Below, one piece after another: positions 5,605 through 12,438 of a DNA stretch of 12,438 nt. Under the pieces are notes generated by a model. The model saw nothing but the letters and a program-made list of their open reading frames with translations, had not been told where the DNA came from and did not search any database. The DNA comes from H111-94 sp034436045. GTDB lineage: Bacteria > Chloroflexota > Ktedonobacteria > Ktedonobacterales > Ktedonobacteraceae. Made by a program: the position numbers and the translations under genes. The stretch is taken from the NCBI GenBank assembly GCA_034436045.1, contig DAOTVZ010000304.1, forward strand, positions 1 through 12,438. The letters run 5' to 3'. Every line of letters starts with the position of its first letter. Positions within the stretch are counted from its first letter, which is position 1.

Positions 5605-6876
5605 CTACGTGCCGGACTCCCAGGAATTCAGGTAGCGATCCTGCTCAGGAGTCAACGTGTCGATGCGGATTCCCATTGACTGGAGCTTGAGACGCGCAAT
5701 CTCTTTATCCAGCGCAGCAGGCAGCGTATAGACGCGCGGCTGCAGCTCTTTTGCATGTGCGAGCATATATTCTGAGCCGAGCGCCTGATTGGCGAAGCTC
5801 ATATCCATCACACTGGCCGGATGGCCCTCGGCGGCGGAGAGATTGACCAGGCGGCCTTCCGCTAGCAGATATACGTGGCGACCATCCTGGTAGGTGTATT
5901 CATCCACGAAATCGCGCACACGCCGCTTATTCGTTGAAAGCTTCTCCAGCGCGGGAATGTTGATCTCGTCATTGAAGTGACCGGAGTTGGCGATCAGCGC
6001 ACCATCCTTCATGCGCTCCAGATGCGGCTGGTCGATAACGTTGATGTCGCCGGTGACAGTGATGAAGATATCGCCCTGGGAAGCGGCCTCTAGCATGGGC
6101 ATGACGCGGTAGCCATCCATCACAGCCTCCAGCGCGCGTGTCGGGTCAACTTCAGTGACAATCACGTTCGCGCCCAGGCCGTGTGCGCGCGATGCCACGC
6201 CACGACCGCACCAGCCGTAGCCGCAAACGACCACCGTGCGCCCAGCCAGCAAAATGTTGGTGGCGCGGATGATGGCATCCAGCGAACTCTGACCCGTGCC
6301 ATAGCGATTATCGAACATGTGCTTGGTATCCGAATCGTTGACGGCCAGCACCGGAAACTTCAGAACGCCGTTCTTCTCCATGCTCTTGAGGCGAATCACG
6401 CCGGTGGTAGTTTCCTCCATACCACCGATGATGTTGGGCAGCAGTTCGGTGCGTTTCGTGTGTAGCGTGGAAACCAGGTCGCAACCATCGTCCATCGTCA
6501 TATTCGGCTTGTGATCAAGCGCGGCATTAATGTGGCGATAGTATGTCTCTTCATCTTCGCCCTTAATGGCGAAAGTGGGAATGCCATAGACATTGACCAG
6601 CGCAGCGGCCACGTCATCCTGTGTCGAGAGTGGATTTGAGGCGCACAGCACGAGATCAGCGCCGCCCGCCTTCAAGGTGATCGCCAGGTTGGCCGTTTCG
6701 GTAGTAATATGCAGGCAGCCCGCCATGCGCACACCTTTAAGCGGCTGGTCTTTGCTAAAACGTTCGCGGATCAGACGCAGAACGGGCATATCTCTAGCGG
6801 CCCATTCGATGCGATCCTTTCCACGTCCCGCCAGAGAGATATCTTTGACATCGCCCCGTGTTGATGATGTTGTCAT
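5605..6876 (-). CDS. ahcY: Adenosylhomocysteinase (S-adenosyl-L-homocysteine hydrolase)
   Basis: AhcY reversibly splits S-adenosylhomocysteine, the product of every SAM-dependent methylation, into adenosine and homocysteine, using bound NAD. The 423-residue protein has the substrate-domain motifs CLHITTETANLAITL (54-68, His56), CASNPLSTQDDVAAAL (78-93), MDDGCDLV (128-135), GGMEETTTGV (151-160) and FPVLAVNDSDTKHMFDN (174-190, Lys185, Asp189). The NAD loop is CGYGWCGRG (218-226), followed by NSGHFNDEI (297-305) and NLSAAEGHP (345-353). It lacks the insert found in many bacterial and eukaryotic forms and ends in YLNSWESGT rather than the usual HYRY, like archaeal and Thermotoga enzymes. The ATG has GGAAGGA about 10 nt upstream. 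It follows the PfkB-family gene after 119 nt, in which ATGGCA/TGCCAT forms a small hairpin (6912-6928). No SAH or SAM riboswitch was recognised. Confidence 0.97.
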   Translation of the reverse strand: MTTSSTRGDVKDISLAGRGKDRIEWAARDMPVLRLIRERFSKDQPLKGVRMAGCLHITTETANLAITLKAGGADLVLCASNPLSTQDDVAAALVNVYGIPTFAIKGEDEETYYRHINAALDHKPNMTMDDGCDLVSTLHTKRTELLPNIIGGMEETTTGVIRLKSMEKNGVLKFPVLAVNDSDTKHMFDNRYGTGQSSLDAIIRATNILLAGRTVVVCGYGWCGRGVASRAHGLGANVIVTEVDPTRALEAVMDGYRVMPMLEAASQGDIFITVTGDINVIDQPHLERMKDGALIANSGHFNDEINIPALEKLSTNKRRVRDFVDEYTYQDGRHVYLLAEGRLVNLSAAEGHPASVMDMSFANQALGSEYMLAHAKELQPRVYTLPAALDKEIARLKLQSMGIRIDTLTPEQDRYLNSWESGT

Positions 6877-6995
6877 GCTTCTTCAATCCTTCCAAAACAA
6901 GTGTATGGGTTATGGCAACTGATGCCATGAAGTCTCGCAAACTGTTTCTCTGTTGGATGCCAGTTCCCTGAGAAAAGTTTCATCCGTTATGCATT

Positions 6996-7937
6996 TTATG
7001 AATTGTGACCCCAACTGGGATCGAAATGCGAATAGGCCACTAGCTCCTGGTAGCGCGTTTTAATGTCTTCCATCGTTAGCGTGCGTAAACGGTTAATACT
7101 GAAGTCGGCGCAAGCGAACGAACCGATGATATTGCCATGCACAACGGCGCGTTTCAGATCATCAATAGCATAACGTCCCTGTGCGTCGGCTGTAACAGTC
7201 GAAAGATAGCCCAGCATGCCGCCGGCAAAACTATCCCCGGCTCCCGTCGGGTCAATGACCTCTTCCAGTGGATAAGAGGGCGCGCTGAAATATGTGCCGT
7301 CCGCGCCGAAGAGCAAGGCTCCATAGCTGCCCTGTTTAACGACTACGTACTGTAAACCCAGCTCGAACAGGTGACGCACACCTGTGACAATGCTGGCCTG
7401 TTCAGTGTACTGGCGCACTTCTTCCTCACTCATCAGGAGAATGTCCACGCGCTTCATCACCTCGGTGAGAGCGGCACGCTCAGTCATCAACCATAATTCC
7501 ATCGTATCCAGCACTTTGAGGCGCGGCTGGCTGACCTGTTCCAGCACCTCCATCTGCAACTGAGGCTGGATGTTCGCCAGAAAGAGCAGTTCGCTGCTGC
7601 GATAGGAGTCTGGGATGCGCGGGTGAAAATCAGCATAGACACCCAGTTGCGTGTCAAGCGTATCGCGGGTGTTCATATCCATGTGATAGCGCCCGGCCCA
7701 GCGGAAGGTTCTGCCATCCTTAATCTGCAATCCCTCCAGGTTGACATTGCGTTTACGCCAGAAATCCAGATACTGCTGGGGAAAATCACTGCCAACGATA
7801 GCGACCAGGTTGACCTGGTCATAGAGCGAGGCGGCGGTAGTGAAATATGACGCGGCTCCGCCAAGCACCTCTTCCACTCTGGCGAAAGGTGTTTCTACCA
7901 CATCCAATGCAACTGAGCCAACAACTAAAATGGACAC
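6996..7937 (-). CDS. PfkB/ribokinase-family kinase, substrate unknown (nucleoside or sugar kinase)
   Basis: The 313-residue protein has the ribokinase fold. VLGGAASYFTTAASLY (24-39) is the N-terminal glycine-pair motif near the substrate lid, and VIDPTGAGDSFAGGMLGYL (227-245) is the C-terminal signature with anion hole and catalytic Asp235. The LGGAASYF form differs from the GGKGANQA form of ribokinases. The start is GTG at 7937; the Shine-Dalgarno sequence is poor (AAGGA 14 nt away). It sits between the HD gene (53 nt upstream) and ahcY (119 nt downstream). Because AhcY releases adenosine, adenosine kinase is one reading. A sugar-phosphate kinase feeding MtnA, such as the archaeal PfkB-type ribose-1-phosphate kinase that works with an MtnA homologue, is another. 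Sequence alone does not decide. A possible weak terminator at the end of the HD gene, followed by an AT-rich gap, may give it a separate transcript. Confidence 0.88.
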   Translation of the reverse strand: MSILVVGSVALDVVETPFARVEEVLGGAASYFTTAASLYDQVNLVAIVGSDFPQQYLDFWRKRNVNLEGLQIKDGRTFRWAGRYHMDMNTRDTLDTQLGVYADFHPRIPDSYRSSELLFLANIQPQLQMEVLEQVSQPRLKVLDTMELWLMTERAALTEVMKRVDILLMSEEEVRQYTEQASIVTGVRHLFELGLQYVVVKQGSYGALLFGADGTYFSAPSYPLEEVIDPTGAGDSFAGGMLGYLSTVTADAQGRYAIDDLKRAVVHGNIIGSFACADFSINRLRTLTMEDIKTRYQELVAYSHFDPSWGHNS

Positions 7938-7978
7938 GTCTCTTGTTACATCCTTTCATGTCATATATTACATATACT

Positions 7979-8012
7979 AAAAAGCGATACCTACACGGGA
8001 GTTGCATCGCTT
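7979..8012 (-). terminator. Possible weak intrinsic terminator straddling the HD gene stop
   Basis: On the minus strand AAGCGAT (8012-8006) pairs with ATCGCTT (7988-7982) around a 17-nt loop that contains the HD gene's stop codon, followed by five T (7983-7979). The stem has only seven pairs and the loop is large, so it may be leaky. Translation up to the stop codon would cover the left arm, so it would act mainly when ribosomes are scarce. It would partly separate mtnA-HD from the PfkB kinase and ahcY. Confidence 0.35.
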
Positions 8013-8629
8013 AAATGCTCGATCACCCCATCCAGAAAGGCCAGCGTTCGGTCAAATTTATCACGCGCCATCTCGCGCGCAGGGGCGGTATTGAGCGATT
8101 GATAAAGGTCGATAAAACGTTCCTCAATATGGCGCAGGAGCGCGGCCAACGCATCGCCTGTCACAACGCGATGGGAATGGCGCATACCAAATTCGATGAG
8201 CGACGTGACCACCGCCAGGCCGCTGAGGCGACCCAACTTGTCCGCGTCGTAGAGGATACGCCCCTCAATAGGTAGACGCGCTCGCTCCTCGTCCGAGGTT
8301 GCCACGATAGTATGTGTGAGAATGGCCTGCTTTACAAGCTCAATACACTGCTCCGGTACATGGCGGGCGCGCAGATACGCTGCCGCCATCTCCGCCGAAG
8401 CGTACTGATGATCGTGAAAACCATGTGTGACGGTGGATATATCGTGCAGATACGCGGCAATTGTTAATGCCGCCAGGTCTGGTACTGGCTCGCCCTCATT
8501 GGCTTGCATCTCTAATTCCAGCGCCAGCATTTTACAATTAGCGACTACAGCACAGGTATAGCGAAAGCCCTCACTGCCCAGTACCTCTTCCGCATACTGT
8601 GCCACTTCATGCAGGATATTCTTTTCCAT
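7991..8629 (-). CDS. HD-domain metal-dependent phosphohydrolase-like protein
   Basis: The 212-residue protein has most of the HD-superfamily metal-site residues: the His62-Asp63 pair in AAYLHDIST, His74 in FHDHQYASAEMAA, His106 in ILTHT and Asp128/Asp130 in ILYDADKLGRL. The first metal-binding His of the usual HxxxV pattern is not seen: the matching stretch reads GFRYTCAVVANCKMLALEL (21-39). Such proteins hydrolyse phosphate esters of nucleotides, but the substrate here is unknown. The ATG at 8629 overlaps the mtnA stop by one base (TAATG) and has AAGGTGG 7 nt upstream, so translation is coupled to mtnA; an upstream in-frame start at 8683 is less likely. Given its neighbours, a role on nucleoside monophosphates or sugar phosphates of the salvage route is possible, but this is inference. 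Confidence 0.8.
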   Translation of the reverse strand: MEKNILHEVAQYAEEVLGSEGFRYTCAVVANCKMLALELEMQANEGEPVPDLAALTIAAYLHDISTVTHGFHDHQYASAEMAAAYLRARHVPEQCIELVKQAILTHTIVATSDEERARLPIEGRILYDADKLGRLSGLAVVTSLIEFGMRHSHRVVTGDALAALLRHIEERFIDLYQSLNTAPAREMARDKFDRTLAFLDGVIEHLSDATPV

Positions 8630-9765
8630 TATGCATCCACCTTCCCTGCATATTCCTGACGCCGGTTGGTGGATAGAGAGCACATCTGTTGAAGCACACT
8701 AGCGTATGGCGGGCGGGCCACGCCGCGTTCGGTGATGATGGCGCTGACATAGCGGTGCGGTGTGACATCGAAGGCCGGATTAGCCACGTTGACACCCCTG
8801 GGAGCAAGCTCTACTCCACGAATACTCGTCACTTCCTCCGGGGGGCGTTGCTCAATCGGAATCAGGTCGCCGGAAGCCAGACTCAGGTCGATAGTGGAGC
8901 AGGGTGCGACGACATAGAAGGGAATCTGGTGAACATGAGCCAGCACGGCCACGCTATAGGTACCGATTTTGTTGGCAACATCGCCGTTGGCGGCGATACG
9001 GTCAGCCCCCACGAAGACGGCTTTAATCGCTCCCTGCTGCATGAAATAACCGGCCATGTTGTCGGTAATCAAGGTAAGCGGAATATGCTCCTGTTGCAAT
9101 TCCCAGGCGGTGAGGCGCGCACCCTGCAAAACCGGGCGCGTTTCATCCACGAAGACATGTACGTGCTTTCCCCCCCGATGTGCGACGTAGATTGGTGCCA
9201 GTGCCGTCCCCCAACCGGCGGTTGCCAGGGCACCCGCGTTACAGTGCGTCAGCAGCGTGTCTCCATCGTGAATGAGTGTAGCGCCGTTGATACCCATTTG
9301 CAAACACGCGGCAGCATCCTCGTCGGCGATAGCCTGAGCCTCGCGCTGTAATTCCCGCGTCATCGTGACGGCAGTGACCTGCGCGTGATACAATTGATCG
9401 GCACGGCGCTGCATGCGCTCAATGGCCCAGAACAGGTTGACAGCGGTCGGGCGGGCACGTGCCAGCATCTTCCCGCTTTCCTGCACGTGGGTGTAGAGTT
9501 GTGAGATCGGTACAGTTTCGTCATGCGTATGCAGAAAGCGATAAGCCGCCAGCGCCATGCCGAAGGCGGCTGTCACACCGATAGCCGGAGCACCGCGTAC
9601 TTTCAAGCTGGTAATCGCTTCCGCGACTTCCTGCTCGTGGTGCAAATACAAGTAATGTACCGCCTGTGGTAGTTGTGTCTGGTCAAGCAAACAAACCGCT
9701 GCTCCCTGTGCATCTTCTGCCCACCATACGGTACGCACAGCGCTCTGTAAAGGTTTATCGGTCAT
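8629..9765 (-). CDS. mtnA: Methylthioribose-1-phosphate isomerase family (eIF2B-alpha-like)
   Basis: MtnA converts 5-methylthioribose-1-phosphate to methylthioribulose-1-phosphate in the methionine salvage pathway. The 378-residue protein has KVRGAPAIGVTAAFGMALA (55-73), ARPTAVNLFWAIERM (104-118), LTHCNAGALATAGWGTAL (172-189) with the catalytic Cys175, DETRPVLQGARLTAWEL (207-223), ITDNMAGYF (233-241) with the catalytic Asp235, VGADRIAANGDVANKIGTY (252-270) and NPAFDVTP (329-336). The ATG at 9765 was preferred (GGAGG 11 nt upstream); a GTG at 9783 would add six residues and has only a weak site. It is the first gene of a minus-strand series and is translationally coupled to the HD gene. The other salvage genes (mtnP, mtnK, mtnB-D) are absent here. 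Homologues acting on ribose-1,5-bisphosphate share most of these motifs and remain an alternative. Confidence 0.93.
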   Translation of the reverse strand: MTDKPLQSAVRTVWWAEDAQGAAVCLLDQTQLPQAVHYLYLHHEQEVAEAITSLKVRGAPAIGVTAAFGMALAAYRFLHTHDETVPISQLYTHVQESGKMLARARPTAVNLFWAIERMQRRADQLYHAQVTAVTMTRELQREAQAIADEDAAACLQMGINGATLIHDGDTLLTHCNAGALATAGWGTALAPIYVAHRGGKHVHVFVDETRPVLQGARLTAWELQQEHIPLTLITDNMAGYFMQQGAIKAVFVGADRIAANGDVANKIGTYSVAVLAHVHQIPFYVVAPCSTIDLSLASGDLIPIEQRPPEEVTSIRGVELAPRGVNVANPAFDVTPHRYVSAIITERGVARPPYASVLQQMCSLSTNRRQEYAGKVDA

Positions 9766-9853
9766 GAAAACGCTTTCCTCCACCTCGTTGCAGGCTTGCT
9801 ATGTTCCGGCTTCCCTCAAGCATGGCCCATGTAGCTGATGGTTATGGCTCTTT

Positions 9854-9881
9854 ATTGTAACGAGAACCTTGCTTGCAGCAA
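9854..9881 (-). promoter_or_regulatory. Candidate promoter for mtnA
   Basis: On the minus strand TTGCTG (9881-9876) and TACAAT (9859-9854) are separated by 16 nt. The -10 box matches five of six consensus bases. The leader would be about 80 nt and shows no riboswitch that I recognise. An alternative pair, TTGCTA with TATTAG, lies about 60 bp further upstream. Confidence 0.4.
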
Positions 9882-10198
9882 GCTTCAGTTTAGTAGACTG
9901 CCCCCAAATAGTACTAATACCAGGGGTATTCGTTGCTAGCAATTCACCAAAGTATGCTACCATGATAGACGATACATGCCGCATGTGCAAGTAGTATTTC
10001 GTTCGTTTCTTTCTTTATAATCTCTATCGAGATGGCCATCTTGCTGTCTTCTGTCTCAGCCGGTGTGCCACACGGAACGAACGAACTCTTGTCATAATTT
10101 TACCATGTTACTGAAAGTCTTAATTGTCCGTTCCACTACACAGAAGGATCAAGCCTTTCCGAATGCGGAAGGATGGTACACAATGGTATGGGTACCAT
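9871..10198. other. Divergent intergenic region rich in short palindromes
   Basis: The region of about 520 bp between mtnA and the sigma-factor gene contains no credible gene. It holds a run of short inverted repeats: GCTTGC-A-GCAAGC (9871-9883), AATACC-AGG-GGTATT (9916-9930), TTGCTAGCAA (9933-9942), ACATGC-C-GCATGT (9974-9986), CTTTCCG-AATG-CGGAAGG (10155-10172, one G-U) and ATGGTA-TGGG-TACCAT (10183-10198). A perfect TATAAT occurs on the plus strand at 10016-10021, with no recognisable -35 at normal spacing. Several could be regulator sites, but palindromes this short also occur by chance. Confidence 0.5.
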
Positions 10199-10249
10199 GC
10201 TTACAATTTTCGGAGATGCGCGCCAGGTTATATCTTGAGGGAACGGACA
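10074..10249. promoter_or_regulatory. GGAACG words upstream of the ECF sigma gene, possible ECF-type -35 elements
   Basis: GGAACG occurs at 10074-10079 (plus), at 10134-10129 (minus) and at 10240-10245 (plus). The last two belong to a perfect 10-bp inverted repeat, TGTCCGTTCC (10125-10134) and GGAACGGACA (10240-10249), about 105 bp apart. GGAAC is the typical -35 word of many ECF sigma promoters, and ECF genes often control themselves. I could not match a convincing -10 word at the right spacing, so a regulator site is equally possible. Confidence 0.3.
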
Positions 10250-10285
10250 GGATGAAACTTGTAGCCATCGAAGGGATTGTAGCGC

Positions 10286-10822
10286 ATGGCCCGGGTGGAA
10301 ACAAAAGAGCATACCTGGTCGTTTGATCAGATTTATGACGAGTATAAAACACCTATTTATAATTATGTGTATCATCTCGTAGGTGACCGCGAGCAAGCTG
10401 ATGATTTGACACAAGATACCTTTTTAAAAGCTTTTCGCGCTCTACCTAAAATGGACGCTAACTTAAAGTTATCGGCCTGGCTCTATCGTATAGCAACAAA
10501 TACTGCATACGATGCATTACGCCGTCGTAAGTTAATCGCGTGGATGCCCTGGCAAGACCTGGATCATGAACCGGCCGATGTGGAGAGCGCAGACCCACAA
10601 GAGATCTATGGCACCACCGAACTGGTGCGCGCGGCCTTGCGCCGGATGCCCGCTCAGTATCGTGCCGCTTTGTTGTTGTACACACAAGAGGGTTTTTCAT
10701 ATAGTGAGATTGCTCAGGCACTGAATATCGCTGAAAGTGGTGTGAAGATGTATCTCTCACGTGCCCGTCAGTCATTCCGTGAACATTATCGTGCCTTGGA
10801 ACAGGGAGGAGGCAACACATGA
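10286..10822 (+). CDS. ECF-family RNA polymerase sigma factor
   Basis: The 178-residue protein directs RNA polymerase to a small set of promoters, usually in response to an outside signal. It has only regions 2 and 4. Region 2 covers about 15-82, with DDLTQDTFLKAFRAL (39-53, core polymerase binding) and LSAWLYRIATNTAYDALRRRK (62-82, -10 melting and recognition). Region 4 covers about 112-168, with MPAQYRAALLLYTQEGFSYS and the helix-turn-helix EIAQALNIAESGVKMYLSRA (141-160) that reads the -35 element. The linker between (about 83-111) is acidic and short, so there is no region 3. The ATG has GAAGGGA about 9 nt upstream. The stop codon overlaps the start of the next gene by four bases (ATGA), an arrangement that keeps sigma and anti-sigma in step. 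The TTATAA-rich 5' part of the gene is more AT-rich than the rest. Confidence 0.96.
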   Translation: MARVETKEHTWSFDQIYDEYKTPIYNYVYHLVGDREQADDLTQDTFLKAFRALPKMDANLKLSAWLYRIATNTAYDALRRRKLIAWMPWQDLDHEPADVESADPQEIYGTTELVRAALRRMPAQYRAALLLYTQEGFSYSEIAQALNIAESGVKMYLSRARQSFREHYRALEQGGGNT

Positions 10823-12438
10823 GCTGTGAGCGGGTCGAGGAGCTGCTGAGTGCCTACCTTGACGAAATGCTCGCACCGGGGGAGCGCCGTAGCGTCGCAA
10901 CTCATCTGCGCAAATGTCAACATTGTCAAACTATTCTCGATGACTACCGCCGCTTTGATGCTCTTCTCGCTCAATTGCCACCCGTCAGTCCTGGGCCAGC
11001 GGTGCGTCAAAAACTGTTCTCCTCTCTGGCCCAGAATCCTTTGCCCGTTACGGATGAGCTTCAACCAATACCGGCAGATAGATATATCGATAGCTACTCA
11101 CCAACACGTCCCAGCTTGCCCTCTCTTCCTGATGTGTTTTCTTCTAACACAACCCCTACGCGCCGCCAGCCCGCGTTACGTCGTCCGTTGCCCATTGGCA
11201 GCAATGACTTGACGCGGAAGGTTCCGGTCGTAGCACCACGTAAATCCAGTGTGGGCCAGCGCGCCTTGCTGGGCGTTATCGCGGCAGCCCTCTTGCTGGC
11301 CGTGGGTATTGGTAGTATCATGGGTTGGCAACTGATGTCCGCTACACAGCAACAGCGGGCCACAGGTTCAGGTAATGCGATCACACCGCCCGCCGGTTAT
11401 TCGTCTACTACGTTGCCTCTACCCGCAGGAAACCGTTTCGTCTTCCTGCACGCGGGTGCTTTATGGAGCGCTTCTACTGACACCTCACCTGCCCAGGCGC
11501 GTCTCACCCCCCCGAATGTGACGGTCGGGGGGCGCTGGCTTGTCAGCCCTGCCGCGCCAGGTCAGGCCGCCGGAGATATGCTGGCCTATATTGATATTCA
11601 ACATGGCTATGTGCATGTGATCCGCAGTGATGGACAGAATGATACTGTCGTACCACTTCCTCTGCTCGGTAGCCGCGCTCCTACCGCTGCGCTCTGGCAA
11701 ACTGCTGAGGGGCAAGCGATCCTTAACGGTCTTTCCTGGTCGCCCTCTGGCGCTCAACTGGCCTTCGTTGCCGACCCACAGAGCAGCGGTAAACCCGCCC
11801 TCTATATCTACACGCTGTCATCCAATAGCGTGCAGGTTGTGGCTCCATCGCAAAATGGGGTCGCCGCCATGCCTGTCTGGTCGCCAGATGGTATCCGCCT
11901 GGCTTTTGCGCTGACAGAGGCAACGGGGACAGCCACTCAGATTATCGACTACAATACGCGCGATAAAAGCTTCCTTGCCGTAGCAACGATCAATGCACCC
12001 GACACGCTGTTCTCGCTGAACTGGTCGCCCGATGTCGCTCTTCCGGCCATCACCTGGAGTACCGGCTCTGACGGTATTGTACATCGCGTCGAGATTGTTG
12101 TGATTGACATGATGCATACTCCACGTCTGTTGGCGCAAGGTAATTTCTCGCAGGCCATCTATGCCAGTGAGGCTAATAACGGCGTTGGTGGCTGGCTGCT
12201 GGTCGATGCGCAGAGCGGGCCGATATCGCTTGAAGATGTCAATCTTGTCGGGGGGAGCAGCATTCTGGCACGTGGTCATGCGGTAACGCTGGCACAGTGG
12301 TCGCCTGATGCCGATTTCGTAGACTACCTTGTCACGACCAACGCGAACATAAGTGCGCTCCATCTTGTCAATCTGGCAAACGGCGAGAATCGTGTGGTTG
12401 CCGACACCGTAGCAAGCACACCATTGCCCGTCTGGTCT
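10819..12438 (+). CDS. Zinc-binding transmembrane anti-sigma factor with WD40/TolB-like outer domain (3' end cut)
   Basis: The frame stays open for 540 codons to the window edge, so the protein is incomplete at its C-terminus. Residues 1-50 form a zinc-associated anti-sigma domain: Cys3 and the HLRKCQHC motif (His29, Cys33, Cys36) give the H-x3-C-x2-C signature. A proline- and serine-rich linker of about 90 residues follows, then one membrane helix at about 148-171 (ALLGVIAAALLLAVGIGS). The remainder is predicted to lie outside and carries repeated beta-propeller blade words: LSWSPSGAQLAFVAD (305-319), PVWSPDGIRLAFAL (352-365), LNWSPD (400-405), AQWSPDADF (492-500) and PVWS at the edge. The likely job is to hold the ECF sigma at the membrane and release it when the outer domain senses a ligand or stress. 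SD GGAGGAGG precedes the ATG, inside the sigma gene. The signal is unknown. Confidence 0.93.
   Translation, partial: MSCERVEELLSAYLDEMLAPGERRSVATHLRKCQHCQTILDDYRRFDALLAQLPPVSPGPAVRQKLFSSLAQNPLPVTDELQPIPADRYIDSYSPTRPSLPSLPDVFSSNTTPTRRQPALRRPLPIGSNDLTRKVPVVAPRKSSVGQRALLGVIAAALLLAVGIGSIMGWQLMSATQQQRATGSGNAITPPAGYSSTTLPLPAGNRFVFLHAGALWSASTDTSPAQARLTPPNVTVGGRWLVSPAAPGQAAGDMLAYIDIQHGYVHVIRSDGQNDTVVPLPLLGSRAPTAALWQTAEGQAILNGLSWSPSGAQLAFVADPQSSGKPALYIYTLSSNSVQVVAPSQNGVAAMPVWSPDGIRLAFALTEATGTATQIIDYNTRDKSFLAVATINAPDTLFSLNWSPDVALPAITWSTGSDGIVHRVEIVVIDMMHTPRLLAQGNFSQAIYASEANNGVGGWLLVDAQSGPISLEDVNLVGGSSILARGHAVTLAQWSPDADFVDYLVTTNANISALHLVNLANGENRVVADTVASTPLPVWS

Noticed and set aside
6877..6995. SAH or SAM riboswitch upstream of ahcY
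   Set aside because: I looked for the S-box and SAH motifs on the minus strand and found only a short ATGGCA/TGCCAT hairpin.
9766..9783. GTG at 9783 as mtnA start
   Set aside because: It would place the GGAGG site inside the gene and add six residues not expected in the family; the ATG at 9765 is better served.
9766..9853. SAM-related riboswitch in the mtnA leader
   Set aside because: The leader has some G-rich words but none of the ordered conserved segments of any SAM riboswitch class I can recognise.
9799..9990. Minus-strand open frame of 63 codons upstream of mtnA
   Set aside because: No ribosome-binding site and no protein-like pattern were seen, and it covers the likely mtnA promoter.
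10063..10326. Plus-strand open frame of 87 codons before the sigma gene
   Set aside because: It overlaps the sigma-factor start in another frame, has no credible ribosome-binding site and covers regulatory palindromes.
11818..12363. Minus-strand open frame of 181 codons
   Set aside because: It is antisense to the anti-sigma gene, whose frame is open and shows repeated propeller motifs. The minus frame shows no recognisable domain.

Overview
This window looks like chromosomal DNA of a free-living bacterium of moderate GC. The best guess is Chloroflexota of the Ktedonobacteria type. The guess rests on the gene mix (a short AhcY of the archaeal/Thermotoga type, an ECF sigma factor paired with a beta-propeller anti-sigma factor) and on the many different palindromic repeats between genes. 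It is an inference by eye; no database was searched.

Layout from left to right. Positions 1-116 hold a 50-bp tandem repeat with hairpins. An M29-type aminopeptidase gene (117-1175, minus) is followed by a 510-bp divergent control region and a YbjN-like gene (1686-2312, plus). A perfect 31-bp inverted repeat separates that gene from the convergent acyl-CoA dehydrogenase gene (2404-3555, minus). A second inverted repeat, with 34-bp arms, lies between the dehydrogenase and metK (3839-5089, minus). metK has a full-consensus promoter, a SAM-I (S-box) riboswitch and an intrinsic terminator in its leader. Two more hairpins follow, then ahcY (5605-6876), a PfkB-family kinase (6996-7937), an HD-domain protein (7991-8629) and mtnA (8629-9765), all on the minus strand. 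A divergent region of about 520 bp, rich in small palindromes, leads to an ECF sigma factor (10286-10822, plus). Its 4-nt-overlapping partner is a zinc-binding, membrane-anchored anti-sigma factor with a WD40/TolB-like outer domain, cut by the right edge.

The minus-strand block from mtnA to metK is a methyl-cycle and nucleoside-salvage neighbourhood. MetK makes S-adenosylmethionine (SAM), AhcY splits S-adenosylhomocysteine into adenosine and homocysteine, and MtnA isomerises methylthioribose-1-phosphate (or a relative, ribose-1,5-bisphosphate). The PfkB kinase and the HD protein are the unknowns; their position suggests they handle the nucleoside or sugar leftovers of the cycle. metK alone shows a SAM-sensing switch.

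The most unusual non-coding feature is that four gene ends (downstream of the aminopeptidase, YbjN/dehydrogenase, metK and ahcY) each carry a palindromic element, and some of these share a GTAGGGGC-like core.
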